64,000 bases of DNA from UBA4416 sp040387555. GTDB taxonomy: Bacteria; Bacteroidota; Bacteroidia; B-17B0; Aurantibacillaceae. The translations under genes and the position numbers were made by a program. The stretch is taken from positions 62,001 through 126,000 of the forward strand of contig JAZKDO010000007.1 in the NCBI GenBank assembly GCA_040387555.1. The letters are read 5' to 3'. This document shows positions 36,007 to 45,448 of this stretch, in pieces. The notes beneath the pieces are model-generated. The model did not search any database. It saw nothing but the letters and a program-made list of their open reading frames with translations, and had not been told where the DNA came from. The first letter of the stretch is position 1. The number at the start of each line of letters is the position of its first letter.

Positions 36007-36267
36007 GTGGCAAACCCCTCTGTAAAGAAAGCCAAGGTGAAACCTAAATTTAATTTAAAAGGCATTCCTGCAAAATATAAACATGTTTGTACGATAGCGA
36101 TGGAGCATGCCGACACGCAATGCGATGAGCTCTTATTGGTGGGTGTGAATGCTTATGAAACACTCCTGGAAAGCCATACCCCGGAAAGCGCCGAAAAATT
36201 AAAATTAGAGGTGGTTACCCAAGCTATTCTACTAAAAGAAGGCAAGTATCCCTCTGCTGCTGAGTAG
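36007..36267 (+). CDS. Hypothetical small protein (GTG start)
   Basis: This encodes 86 residues, MANPSVKKAKVKPKFNLKGIP..., basic at the N-terminus and helical after. It starts at GTG 36007; the frame continues open upstream to a stop at 35947 without an ATG. No domain is recognised. Codon use and the absence of a better overlapping gene support a real protein. A 5' truncation of a longer gene cannot be excluded. Confidence 0.5.
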   Translation: MANPSVKKAKVKPKFNLKGIPAKYKHVCTIAMEHADTQCDELLLVGVNAYETLLESHTPESAEKLKLEVVTQAILLKEGKYPSAAE

Positions 36268-36652
36268 ATTTTTATTGACTCTATAGGTGAATGAACGACT
36301 TAAATCGTCAGGCAAGGTGAAACGCAATCCTGGAAACGATGCGAAAGTAAGATCGACTGTACAGAAAAAAAACACGCTTTCAATCACTGGACGGAATTCA
36401 ATTTTCTGAGTAATCAGAGAAATCATCCGAATGTTACAATTAATACAAGCGCTTTTTTAGCAGTAACATTACAATAGTATATATAGATTTATGATACTTT
36501 TTTATATTTTTTTACAAGTACTGCGTATACGGATTTTGTAATTTTACCCTACCTAATTAAAGATAAAAATATACCACAAACCGACATTTGAGTTTAATTC
36601 AAATGGGCTACGGTCAGAAAGAGTCGTTTATTTATAAGCGGCTTTTTCTTCT
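36268..36652. other. 385-bp intergenic region with plus-strand terminator-like hairpin
   Basis: No gene is supported. Near 36622-36652 an AGTCG...CGGCT hairpin followed by a T/C-rich tract resembles a plus-strand terminator, close to the end of the convergent STAND ATPase gene. Confidence 0.35.
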
Positions 36653-39247
36653 TTATACATGTAATGTTTTCTTAAGCTTTAGACAATGGTAATTTTCTGA
36701 ATCTATTTTTAATCCACTCTTGAGTGCTTTAATAGCCTCTGATTTATCATTAACATAGAGATTAAGCCACGCTAGCTGTGAGTAATCTGAAGCTTTTGGC
36801 GTTATTGCTGATAATTTTATATTAAAGGAAGAAATTACACGTCGAACCATAATTTCCTTTTCCGATTCTGAAGAAAATTTGTGGGTAGATAAAATAGCAT
36901 TAATTCTATCTATGCTAAGATTAATAAGTTCAATTGGAGAAATGTTTAATTCACAAATTTCGGTTAATGAATGGATTTCTCCATTCCAGTCATTTTGTTT
37001 AGAATAAAGGACTGCGAGCCTTTGCCAATTGGTCAATTTCTGATATTCATCCTCCGTGAATTCAAGGTAGCTTTGTAATGACTCAATAGCTTTATCTATT
37101 TTATTTTCCTCTTCGTAAAGTGAAGATAATGTTAACCAAGCATATGGATATTTCCTACATATGAATTCTAAAATAGAAATATAATTATCCAAGTCATCTT
37201 TTCCAAGGCTAACTCTTTTCGCAATGTCTCTAAAAAATTTAATAATTCGTGGCTCCACACCAAGGTGGATTTCTGTATTAAGTCCTACGCCAAAAGTGTG
37301 TAATAATCTAGTGTCCGCTTCTATAGCACTTTTCATTGGACTCACGGTTAGTTTTTTCTTTCCAAAAACAGAAGCAGATAAGGGAACAGAAATGAACAAC
37401 ATGCCATCTTTATCAGACTTATTAATCTCTATTAAGGATGATCTATGCAATTCTTCAATTGCTTTCTCTACATCCATAGTTTCATTTGCCTCTCGCATTA
37501 ACACAGCTTCAATAGCAAGCTGAGGAATTGTCGATCTCCAATTCGCTAACGTCAAAAAAACTCTTTTCGCCGCTGGAGATAAACCGTTGAAAGTTCTTTC
37601 AAAAAGCGCAATTAGAATCTCATCTTTACCAGCAACTATCCGCTTAATTTTACCTAATTTTCCTTCTTTTGCTACTTCGCCCAATAAAACTTTTATAACA
37701 TATGGATGTCCATCTGATTCATTATATAATTCATCCAAATATTCTGCGGAATTAATGAGATCACCAATTCCTAACGTATTCGAAGTTAATTCAACTAATT
37801 GATGAAATTCTGCTTCGTTCATTCCAGAAACTTCAATAGGATAATCCGCTTTAAATTCTCTAAATCGAGACGTAATGAGGATTTTATTTGGAGTTCTTAT
37901 AAAAGTATCCAACCATTGAAATAAATCAATAGGGTTTTTTACAGTTTCAAAATTATCAAATATAAATAGTGTTGGGCCAATCGAACTTTTACCCAATTCT
38001 TTTTCTATGAATGGCTTTGGCTTAAATCCTTTCTCTTTAGCCTCTTCTGGCTCGACTAACCGCAGATATTCTTTTGCAATATCATCTTCACTTAACACAT
38101 GAGGCTTAACAGGCTTTGCTCCCTCTGTGAGTAAATCTATATCTCTTGCACTAAACCATATAATAGAACTAAATCTGTTGTCATTACATAAATCTTTTAG
38201 AACAGATATCGCTAAAGAAGTTTTTCCAATACCTCCTCGCCCAGTTAAAGTTACAATGGGATGTCTATCATCAAGCAATACCTTTTTTAATTCCTCTTCT
38301 AACTGATGGCGTTTGATATAAGATTGCTGTGTAGTAGGGAGATTAGTAAATACATTGCCCAATAAATCAAGTTTACCAATTCCTTCTGTTTCGCTAGATG
38401 GTAAATCACCAGGTGGTATTAAATAGGCTGTCGCATCTTCGTAATCTTTACTCCCCGATATGTAGGACAAAATTTCATACTTTTTGTTAGTAAACCCCCC
38501 ATTTGGAAAAAAGAAATCATTTAATTCCGAGTTGGAATAAACCAATTCAACTTTTGTAGGCTTATTAAGGAAAATGTGTACACCATTTTCGAAGTTTTGA
38601 TTTCGGTCGGTTTTTAGGTAATGAAAGCTCGTTGCATTGTCTGAAATATCAGATACCCTATATTTACCCGAAAGGCTTCTATATAAATATGCCCACTGAA
38701 CATCGGTGAATAAATAGTAATTATTTATAAATAATGTAACAGCATTCTCTAATTCAAGGCACAAATCTGCATACAAATCTGCAGAAATAGCACCATGACC
38801 GCGTGTCTTATTTCTTAATGTTGCAAAATAACTAAACCAAGTTTTGCCCGCCCCTTTTGTAGGCAAATTTTCAATAGTGGAATCAAGTCGCTTTACACAA
38901 TTATAAATACTTTCCGTAGCATCATATTGCCATGATCCTTTTGATAACCTTTCTGTAAGTTGTCTTTGCATTCCATTAACAACGGGATTAAAATATTGGG
39001 ATGCTGGCCCTGTTAAAACTTCTTCAATAACAGTCGTCCATTCCCCTATTCCGTCAGCTCTCACTAGTCTATATATCTGACTGTATCTATGTCTTTTGCT
39101 ATCATCCGTGATGCAGGAAACTAGGCCAGATGCCACCAACTTAGTCATCTGCTCCCCGGTATACATTAGATCAAGAAAATATGCTGTATCAGAATCAGAT
39201 TTAGATAATTCTGCCCTTTCGAAAATCTTGCGTATTGGTTTTATCAT
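36653..39247 (-). CDS. STAND (NB-ARC-like) ATPase with HEPN-like motif and TPR tail
   Basis: This 864-residue cytosolic protein has three parts. The N-terminal ~270-residue region contains L-R-N-K-T-R-G-H-G with R145-x5-H151, compatible with the Rx4-6H motif of HEPN RNases. The centre is a STAND/NB-ARC ATPase with Walker A GRGGIGKTS (K342), Walker B-like LFIFDNFE and ILITSRFRE. The helical C-terminus has TPR-like repeats (AWLTLSSLYEEENKIDKAIESLQSYL). It is the last gene of the type I restriction operon, 20 bp after hsdM-hsdS. STAND proteins often recognise phage components and trigger an effector; a defence role is inferred from architecture and context. Substrate and trigger unknown. Confidence 0.85.
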   Translation of the reverse strand: MIKPIRKIFERAELSKSDSDTAYFLDLMYTGEQMTKLVASGLVSCITDDSKRHRYSQIYRLVRADGIGEWTTVIEEVLTGPASQYFNPVVNGMQRQLTERLSKGSWQYDATESIYNCVKRLDSTIENLPTKGAGKTWFSYFATLRNKTRGHGAISADLYADLCLELENAVTLFINNYYLFTDVQWAYLYRSLSGKYRVSDISDNATSFHYLKTDRNQNFENGVHIFLNKPTKVELVYSNSELNDFFFPNGGFTNKKYEILSYISGSKDYEDATAYLIPPGDLPSSETEGIGKLDLLGNVFTNLPTTQQSYIKRHQLEEELKKVLLDDRHPIVTLTGRGGIGKTSLAISVLKDLCNDNRFSSIIWFSARDIDLLTEGAKPVKPHVLSEDDIAKEYLRLVEPEEAKEKGFKPKPFIEKELGKSSIGPTLFIFDNFETVKNPIDLFQWLDTFIRTPNKILITSRFREFKADYPIEVSGMNEAEFHQLVELTSNTLGIGDLINSAEYLDELYNESDGHPYVIKVLLGEVAKEGKLGKIKRIVAGKDEILIALFERTFNGLSPAAKRVFLTLANWRSTIPQLAIEAVLMREANETMDVEKAIEELHRSSLIEINKSDKDGMLFISVPLSASVFGKKKLTVSPMKSAIEADTRLLHTFGVGLNTEIHLGVEPRIIKFFRDIAKRVSLGKDDLDNYISILEFICRKYPYAWLTLSSLYEEENKIDKAIESLQSYLEFTEDEYQKLTNWQRLAVLYSKQNDWNGEIHSLTEICELNISPIELINLSIDRINAILSTHKFSSESEKEIMVRRVISSFNIKLSAITPKASDYSQLAWLNLYVNDKSEAIKALKSGLKIDSENYHCLKLKKTLHV

Positions 39248-39267
39248 AATGCTGTTATTCTTATTGT

Positions 39268-41913
39268 TTAACTAGATTTCAATTTTTTCTTATATGAAAC
39301 TTCCGCCTCCGCCGCAACCATCAATTCTTCTTCCGGTTTTTCAACTTCCTTTTTAACTCCCCAAACCTCGGCTATTTTATTTTTTATCTTTTGCTCAAAT
39401 AATTCAATGAGTAACTTATTGCCATTTACTAAAGCTTGCTCTTCTTGTATACATTTTACTATTTCTAATTGCTCATTAAGAGGTGGAAACGGAATAGTTA
39501 GTGCAAACATATCACCTTTAGTAATATTTTTCATACTACCGCTAGTTCCAGCACACATATCACTTATTTTATTTCTATAAGAATCAGATGAGATAATTAA
39601 ATGAATAAATTTAACTGAAACATCTTTTCTTGAAATTACAGTTTGCCAAAGTCTATCGGGAATAAATAAGTTAGGATAATCTTTATCGATATAAGCGCTA
39701 GCCCCAACTAATTGTTCAGTATTCATTCTACTTATAATTATAGAATCTTTCTTTGGATTACATTTAGCTCTTTTTAATTCAGTTGAAAGAATCACTTTAT
39801 TTGCTTCTGCATTGAATATTCCATAAGTAACGGAACTTGTTTTTAAAATTCCATATTCCGAAATATCAGCTTTTCTACTTTCTGAGTTTACACTGACACC
39901 AGCTTCCAATGAATCAATTATATCTCCCAACTCAACCATTTCCCAATCTGGATTAATAGTAATAGTAGGCTTATAATTATTTACTATTTGTTTTGCTCCA
40001 TCAATTATTTTTTGATAAGATTCTATTTCAGTTACAATTTGTTGTTGTATTGCAAGAGATGGCAGTGGAACTTCAATTTCTTTTAATCTAATAATAGTTA
40101 AAGCGCTATAAGCAGATCCACCGCTAATATCTTTAACGTTTTCTTTAAAATATATTTTTAATATATGTTTTAAATAATTTGGATTTGTTCTTTGGATATT
40201 CTTTAACCAAATAAGATTTCCGTCTTTAAAATAAAACTCTCTGTCATCTGGGATAACCCAAGTGACACCAATTGTTCCAACTGCTGAGATAAGGATGTCG
40301 CCTTTTTGCGGTACGGAAAAAGTCTGTTTAATTTCTTTATATCTAGCTTTTGAAATAAATAATTCTAAAGTAATATCTTTTCCTCTATCCAATTCAGAAA
40401 CTTCTTTTGTTCGGTAAAAAGGAGTACCATCGGTTACATATTCTTCCTGGTAAATTCTTTTGCTCGATGTGACTTCACAAATATCCTTTAACCGGACAAG
40501 GTCAAAAGTAGACTCTAATCTATTTATATGAGAATACCTATCACCATTTAGAACAAAATCTTTGTTTTCTAAAATCTTTTTTTTCTCTACTAATGTTGCT
40601 AAATTTGGCAAGTCTGTAAGGATTTCGTTTTTGATCAAACTATCTTTAAAAGCTTCTAGAGTTTTCAAAGCTAAAGGCAAATCGTTTTCTTCAATTTCTC
40701 TGCGTTGCGCACCTAAATCAAACCCATCTTTTTCTACTTTTAAAAATAAAATGTGCTTACTTTGTTTGGCTAATTGCTTATCTAACAATAATACACTTGT
40801 TTTTACGCCACTGTATGGCTGAAATACACCTGAAGGCAAGCTAATTACTGCGATTAAACTATCGTTTACCAAATTTTTTCTTAATTGTGTATAAGCAGTT
40901 TGGCTAGTGGCTACAATACCATTAGGCACTACAATTCCGGCCCGGCCGTTTTTAGTTAAATGTTCCGCAATATAATCCGTAAATAAAACTTCCGCTTTAT
41001 TAGCCTGTACCCCGAATTTTTTATGTGGGCGTATGCCTCCTTTCGGCGTCATAAAAGGCGGGTTTGCTAAAATCACATCATAGGTTTCATCCCAACGGTC
41101 TTCGCTCGTTAAACTATCGTACTCCAGTATTTTTGGAGTCGTAAAGCCATGCAAATACATATTAGCCAAACTCAACCGTACCATATCCGGGCTAATATCA
41201 TAACCAACGAAATTGGTTGCCAGTTTTTTTCTGTCTGATGGATTCAATTTATCCCCTGGTCGCTTTTCGGTATTTTGATTTAAGATATGTTTATAAGCGC
41301 TCAATAAGAAACCGGCCGTTCCACAAGCGGGATCTAAAACCGTTTCATGTTTTTGAGGATTAACACAAGCTGTGACAAAATCAATAATGTGGCGTGGTGT
41401 TCTAAACTGTCCCGCATCTCCCTGGCTACCCATTACGCTTAACAGGTACTCAAAAGCATCACCCAGTTTTTCACTGTGGCTATACTCAAATTCATTAATG
41501 TATTTCAAAAATAATTTTAAGGTGCTCGGATCCCGGTAAGGTAAGTAGGCGTTCTTAAAAATGTTACGGAACAGCTCAGGTATGTTTGGGTTTATGCTTA
41601 AACGCTCCAGGGCTTCGCTGTACAGTTCAAGCACCTGTGTTCCGTTTAAAGCCGGAACAAAAAGTTTGCGCCAGCCGTATTTCTCAAATCCTTTTAATTT
41701 ATCGTCAATTTCTTTAAGGCCTGTTTTTGGTGGGGTAACAAAAAATTTAGGTTTACCTTTAAATTTCTCAACCACTTCTTTGTCCATGTCATCCATGAAC
41801 TTATAAATTAAAGCTAGGGTAATTTGTTCAATCTGGCTTTTAGGATCAGGTACTTTACCTACCAACACATCACGGCAATCATCAATATTTTTTTTGGTGG
41901 TACTATCTAACAT
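39268..41913 (-). CDS. hsdM: Type I restriction-modification HsdM-HsdS fusion
   Basis: This 881-residue protein joins an N6-adenine methylase to a specificity subunit. It has an HsdM N-terminal helical part (about 1-145), a methylase domain with motif I DPACGTAGF (194-202) and motif IV NPPF (284-287), then two target-recognition domains with linking helices (about 465-650 and 655-860, the second beginning near PDWEMVELGDIIDSLEAGV). Fusions of M and S occur in some type I-related systems, but standard operons keep them apart. Its start overlaps the stop of the small gene 41903-42109 by 11 bp. Confidence 0.92.
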   Translation of the reverse strand: MLDSTTKKNIDDCRDVLVGKVPDPKSQIEQITLALIYKFMDDMDKEVVEKFKGKPKFFVTPPKTGLKEIDDKLKGFEKYGWRKLFVPALNGTQVLELYSEALERLSINPNIPELFRNIFKNAYLPYRDPSTLKLFLKYINEFEYSHSEKLGDAFEYLLSVMGSQGDAGQFRTPRHIIDFVTACVNPQKHETVLDPACGTAGFLLSAYKHILNQNTEKRPGDKLNPSDRKKLATNFVGYDISPDMVRLSLANMYLHGFTTPKILEYDSLTSEDRWDETYDVILANPPFMTPKGGIRPHKKFGVQANKAEVLFTDYIAEHLTKNGRAGIVVPNGIVATSQTAYTQLRKNLVNDSLIAVISLPSGVFQPYSGVKTSVLLLDKQLAKQSKHILFLKVEKDGFDLGAQRREIEENDLPLALKTLEAFKDSLIKNEILTDLPNLATLVEKKKILENKDFVLNGDRYSHINRLESTFDLVRLKDICEVTSSKRIYQEEYVTDGTPFYRTKEVSELDRGKDITLELFISKARYKEIKQTFSVPQKGDILISAVGTIGVTWVIPDDREFYFKDGNLIWLKNIQRTNPNYLKHILKIYFKENVKDISGGSAYSALTIIRLKEIEVPLPSLAIQQQIVTEIESYQKIIDGAKQIVNNYKPTITINPDWEMVELGDIIDSLEAGVSVNSESRKADISEYGILKTSSVTYGIFNAEANKVILSTELKRAKCNPKKDSIIISRMNTEQLVGASAYIDKDYPNLFIPDRLWQTVISRKDVSVKFIHLIISSDSYRNKISDMCAGTSGSMKNITKGDMFALTIPFPPLNEQLEIVKCIQEEQALVNGNKLLIELFEQKIKNKIAEVWGVKKEVEKPEEELMVAAEAEVSYKKKLKSS

Positions 41914-42109
41914 TGTTATTGTTATTAAACTTGTTAAGACATTTTTTACATCTATTATATTCAGATAATGCTATAAATTCTTCATAGGGTGTTGTTAATG
42001 CGATATTAGCAATGCCAGTCCTTATATTGCTTTGTTTGCAATAAGTTCTCTCACCGTCCTCGTTGGGCGGTAAATGAAATCTTCTTATTCCTGGATATTT
42101 TTTAGGCAT
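41903..42109 (-). CDS. Small cysteine-containing protein between hsdR and hsdM
   Basis: This encodes 68 residues, MPKKYPGIRRFHLPPNEDGERTY..., starting one base after the hsdR stop and overlapping the hsdM start by 11 bp. That spacing is typical of a real, coupled gene. It has a C-x2-C pair (RCKKC) near the end and another Cys earlier (YCKQ), possibly for a metal site. Its family is unknown to me. It might modulate the restriction complex or be a small DNA-binding or anti-restriction component; this is speculation from position. Confidence 0.65.
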   Translation of the reverse strand: MPKKYPGIRRFHLPPNEDGERTYCKQSNIRTGIANIALTTPYEEFIALSEYNRCKKCLNKFNNNNNVR

Positions 42110-42110
42110 A

Positions 42111-44642
42111 TTAAATAGAATAAAAAATGTTTAATGGCACATATGTTTTTATATAGGCAGGTATCCGGTTTTTCATATTATCGTCTATACGGCTGTAATC
42201 GTCTACATTGAAAGTTGGATTATGATACAATTCTGTATAATCCTGTTGATCAATGATTGTCCGCACTTCAGTATCCGTGATATAGGCGTAAAAGAAATAT
42301 TTGAGAGCCTGAATATCTATTACCTCAGTAATGTTGACGCTACTTGCAAATTTCAGGAACTCATTTTCCAGTAAATCATTTTTATTTTGAATAGGATTTC
42401 CTTCGAACATAAAGTCCAGAAGTTCACGCCAGGAAATACGTCTGTCAATTTGTAATGCTTTTCTTAATTTTTCAAGGGTATAAAATTCAGTTGGCTGGTT
42501 CTCGTACTTTTCTTTTAGTATTGCTTCGGCGCTTTCCGTATTTCCTTCCAACATGAGCTGAACAATCACAGAATCATTTTTGATGGCTTCATCAAAGGTT
42601 TCAAAAAACTTCCTATCCACCTTCATACCATCGAAGGAGATCTTCTCCTCCTTTACAGTTGATATGAAATCACTTTCCGTGTATTCGTATTGGCCGCGTT
42701 TTTGTTTTTCTCCACCGCCCGGTAAATCAATATCTTTATCACTGGCAACTGGTAGTTTTAAAACCTGATCGTATTTGTATTTATCTTCAAAGTATTCACA
42801 AGTGGCAAAAAAATCAAATATTTTAAAAGTTTCTTTTTGTTGGGTAGTTGTTTCAATTTCGTTTAGGTCGTTGGTTTGCTTAAACTCGAACTTATGAATA
42901 CGAGTGCCACGCCCTTTGATTTGGATGAACTCTGTTGGCGAAAATATTGGGCGCATTAAACCAAGGTTTAAAATATTAGGGCAATCCCATCCGGTAGTCA
43001 TCATCCCGACCGTTACACAAACTCTCGCTTTACTGGTTTTATAATCTTCCAACCATTTACTGTGCCCTTGAAGTTTATCATTGCTAAAGTCGATAGTCAT
43101 TTGCTGACTGTTCATCACATTGGAAGTGACTTGCATTGCAAAATCACTTTTGTATTTCCCAGGCCACTTTTGGTGCGCCAGTTCATTTAGAAGTTGGGCT
43201 AATTTGGCTGCGTGGTTTTGCGAAACTGCAAATACCAATGCTTTTCCAAATTCTCCGCTTATAGGATCAGTCAAACCATTTTCAATGAAGGTTTGGCAAA
43301 GTATTTTATTTGTTGCCTCAGAAAAAAACTTTCTTTCGAAGTGCTGTTGCTTATACAACATTTCCTCCATTACATCTTCCTGTTCAGTACTTGCTACGGT
43401 TACCATAACACCATAACCTTTATCAGAAAGTAATTTAGTGGTTATATCTGTTCTTGCATCAATAATGATGGGCTGAACAAGATAACCCGCTTTGGCACCT
43501 TCAGCCAAAGTATATCGAAAAGTAGGCTGCCCACTTTCGCAACCAAAAGTGGCATAAGTATCCAATAACCTTCGACGTTCCATTTCGCGAGGATCATCCA
43601 GATCTTCAGTTTTGAGATGTTTTAAATAATCTTTTGGAGTGGCGGTTAAACCTAATTTGTAACCAAAAAAATATTCGAACAAAGCCCTGCTGTTACCGCC
43701 ACCTAATAAACGATGTGATTCATCAGAGATAATCAAATCAAAATCAGTAGGAGAGAAATAGGTTTTATATTTATTGTTCACCAATAATGATTGAATGGTT
43801 GTTATCACAATCTCTGCCTTACGCCAGTCGTTCTTTTTCTCTTTGTAAACAACAGTATTAAGATCGTTTTTTAAATAGTTAGTAAAATCTTTTCGCGCTT
43901 GTCCTTCTAATTCTAAACGATCTACTAAAAACAAAATTCGTCGGGCATTTCCTGTTCTGTAAAATAATTTGATGATAGCAGCTGCCGTTAAGGTTTTACC
44001 TGTTCCGGTAGCCATTTCCAAAAGGAAACGTTTTTTACCATCTGATACGGCTTTTTGAACAGCTTTAATCGCGTTCAACTGATAATCCCGTAAGAAGCGA
44101 AGTTTATATTTCTCAATTAAATCGTTTCGCTTAGAATCATCAATATACTCAGGTATTTGTTTGTAGTTTGGTAATTGGGTTAAAACCACATAATCCTTTT
44201 CAACATCTTCTTCGATCAGTTTTTGAGGTTCAGGATTAAACTGGTAATAGTTCTTTATCGTTTCCAATGACGGAAAAGATTGAATTATTTCAGGGTTACC
44301 CGTTTCAATATTCCATAAATAATGAATGGTCCCGTTAGAAAGAATAATGAATTTTACTTTTTGAGATATAGCATAATTACGTGCCTGCTCTTTACCAACC
44401 AAAGGATTTAAACTTTCCTTTTTTGCTTCCAGAACAATTAGGGGATTTTGATCTTCATCAACCAACAGAAAATCAATAAAGCCGTTTTTGGAATGCTCAA
44501 AGTCTTCTCCAAGATCATCCATAGTAATAGAAGATTCAAGGATGATAGTTGCCTTCCCTTTTTCATTAGCGAAAAAACGCCAACCAGCATCTTCAAGTAA
44601 TTTGTTTATTTTAATCCTGGCTTGAGCTTCCTTTTTGTTCAT
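42111..44642 (-). CDS. hsdR: Type I restriction endonuclease subunit R
   Basis: This is an 843-residue HsdR. The N-terminal PD-(D/E)xK-like nuclease has D57 in FIDFLL and E72-A-K74 in VLEAKKE. A DEAD-like translocase follows with Walker A MATGTGKT (K215) and DESHRLLGG (306-309). The second RecA domain contains ...FIQIKGRGTRIHKF, and a C-terminal helical part follows. It acts with the downstream HsdM-HsdS fusion as a type I restriction-modification complex, cutting unmodified DNA after translocation. Gene order is hsdR - small Cys protein - hsdM-hsdS - STAND ATPase. It is the first gene of the operon; the 424-bp upstream gap holds a structured RNA candidate on the opposite strand. Confidence 0.94.
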   Translation of the reverse strand: MNKKEAQARIKINKLLEDAGWRFFANEKGKATIILESSITMDDLGEDFEHSKNGFIDFLLVDEDQNPLIVLEAKKESLNPLVGKEQARNYAISQKVKFIILSNGTIHYLWNIETGNPEIIQSFPSLETIKNYYQFNPEPQKLIEEDVEKDYVVLTQLPNYKQIPEYIDDSKRNDLIEKYKLRFLRDYQLNAIKAVQKAVSDGKKRFLLEMATGTGKTLTAAAIIKLFYRTGNARRILFLVDRLELEGQARKDFTNYLKNDLNTVVYKEKKNDWRKAEIVITTIQSLLVNNKYKTYFSPTDFDLIISDESHRLLGGGNSRALFEYFFGYKLGLTATPKDYLKHLKTEDLDDPREMERRRLLDTYATFGCESGQPTFRYTLAEGAKAGYLVQPIIIDARTDITTKLLSDKGYGVMVTVASTEQEDVMEEMLYKQQHFERKFFSEATNKILCQTFIENGLTDPISGEFGKALVFAVSQNHAAKLAQLLNELAHQKWPGKYKSDFAMQVTSNVMNSQQMTIDFSNDKLQGHSKWLEDYKTSKARVCVTVGMMTTGWDCPNILNLGLMRPIFSPTEFIQIKGRGTRIHKFEFKQTNDLNEIETTTQQKETFKIFDFFATCEYFEDKYKYDQVLKLPVASDKDIDLPGGGEKQKRGQYEYTESDFISTVKEEKISFDGMKVDRKFFETFDEAIKNDSVIVQLMLEGNTESAEAILKEKYENQPTEFYTLEKLRKALQIDRRISWRELLDFMFEGNPIQNKNDLLENEFLKFASSVNITEVIDIQALKYFFYAYITDTEVRTIIDQQDYTELYHNPTFNVDDYSRIDDNMKNRIPAYIKTYVPLNIFYSI

Positions 44643-44794
44643 GACTAATCTCCCAAAATTAACCTTTCCTGTGAATTATGTAACATGTTTGCCTTATTAT
44701 TTATCCCCGTTTTAATGGTCGTTCTCAGTTGTATTTTACAACTAAGCCAGTGTATAATATAGTTCGAAGAGCAGGTTTTGTCCGTGAAGTTAAA

Positions 44795-44906
44795 CCACGC
44801 GTGAGGGATAGAACAAAAAGCCTTTTTGGTGGCTGAGGCCCTCGAAGTCACTAAAAAGCTTGCATTGATAGCCCGGCCCCGCTGCCTTTTGCGGGGACAC
44901 GCCCTA
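44795..44906 (+). ncRNA. Structured RNA candidate (Bacteroidota intergenic element)
   Basis: The outer helix GCGTG (44799-44803) pairs with CACGC (44898-44902). Inside are the conserved-looking stretch TGAGGGATAGAA, a long imperfect hairpin (arms 44819-44834/44846-44860 around GAGGCCCTCGA), the stretch GATAGCCCGGCC and a perfect CCCCGC/GCGGGG hairpin. The GAGGGAT...GATAGCCCGGCCCC...CACGCC layout matches my memory of a recurrent Bacteroidota non-coding element (perhaps Flavo-1-like); the name is uncertain. It lies in the 424-bp gap 44643-45066. No other feature was seen in that gap; the 94-residue ORF 44645-44929 is not supported. Confidence 0.6.
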
Positions 44907-45066
44907 AACATAAAAGAAAAGCGCATCATTTGTCAATACCCTATACTTTTACAAACCTTAACAATAACCCGTTCTTAGGGACCGGAGCCGTGAGGTTTAA
45001 TCTGTGAACACAAGGCATTTTTTTTAAGGTGGGTGGCAAAACGGGAAGTCCTTACAATAGGCAAAT

Positions 45067-45405
45067 CTAAAACTCTAACTGAAACTTAAATAATCGGGCA
45101 ATCATCTCATTCAGTTCCTGTTCGGTTTTTACGACCTTACATTCAACCAGAAAACCCTCTTTAAAAGTTGCCATAAAGGGCGCCTGCATTTTTTTTATAA
45201 ATTGTTCGGCTATTGGGTTAGTTCGCGAATCGACCCATAAAAATCTAATGCCTTTGTGGTTGTCCTGTTTATCAAGCCTCTGAAATAATTCGTTAATTTC
45301 AGCGCAACCTATACAGTCGCTTGCTGGCTGGTAGTTTACAATAATGAATTTATTTTCCAGGAATACTTTTTCCCAATCAATATTATCACTGTTAACTTTC
45401 TTCAT
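45067..45405 (-). CDS. Thioredoxin-fold protein (paralog 1)
   Basis: This 112-residue thioredoxin-like protein has NYQPASDCIGCAEINELFQRL with a C-x2-C active-site pair (C-I-G-C), then LWVDSRTNPIAEQFIKKMQAPFMATFKEG containing the family cis-Pro region. It is closely related to 45780-46118 and less to 45449-45775. It has no signal peptide, so it is cytosolic. The three genes in a row probably form an operon. Role unknown; possibly a redox or redox-stress protein. Confidence 0.8.
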   Translation of the reverse strand: MKKVNSDNIDWEKVFLENKFIIVNYQPASDCIGCAEINELFQRLDKQDNHKGIRFLWVDSRTNPIAEQFIKKMQAPFMATFKEGFLVECKVVKTEQELNEMIARLFKFQLEF

Positions 45406-45448
45406 ATAAGTTTTTTAAGGTCATTTTTTTAGGCACATGATGCTGTGA

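Noticed and set aside
44645..44929. 94-residue minus-strand ORF
   Set aside because: It lies opposite the structured RNA candidate and has an arbitrary, Arg/Cys/Ser-rich composition without a domain.
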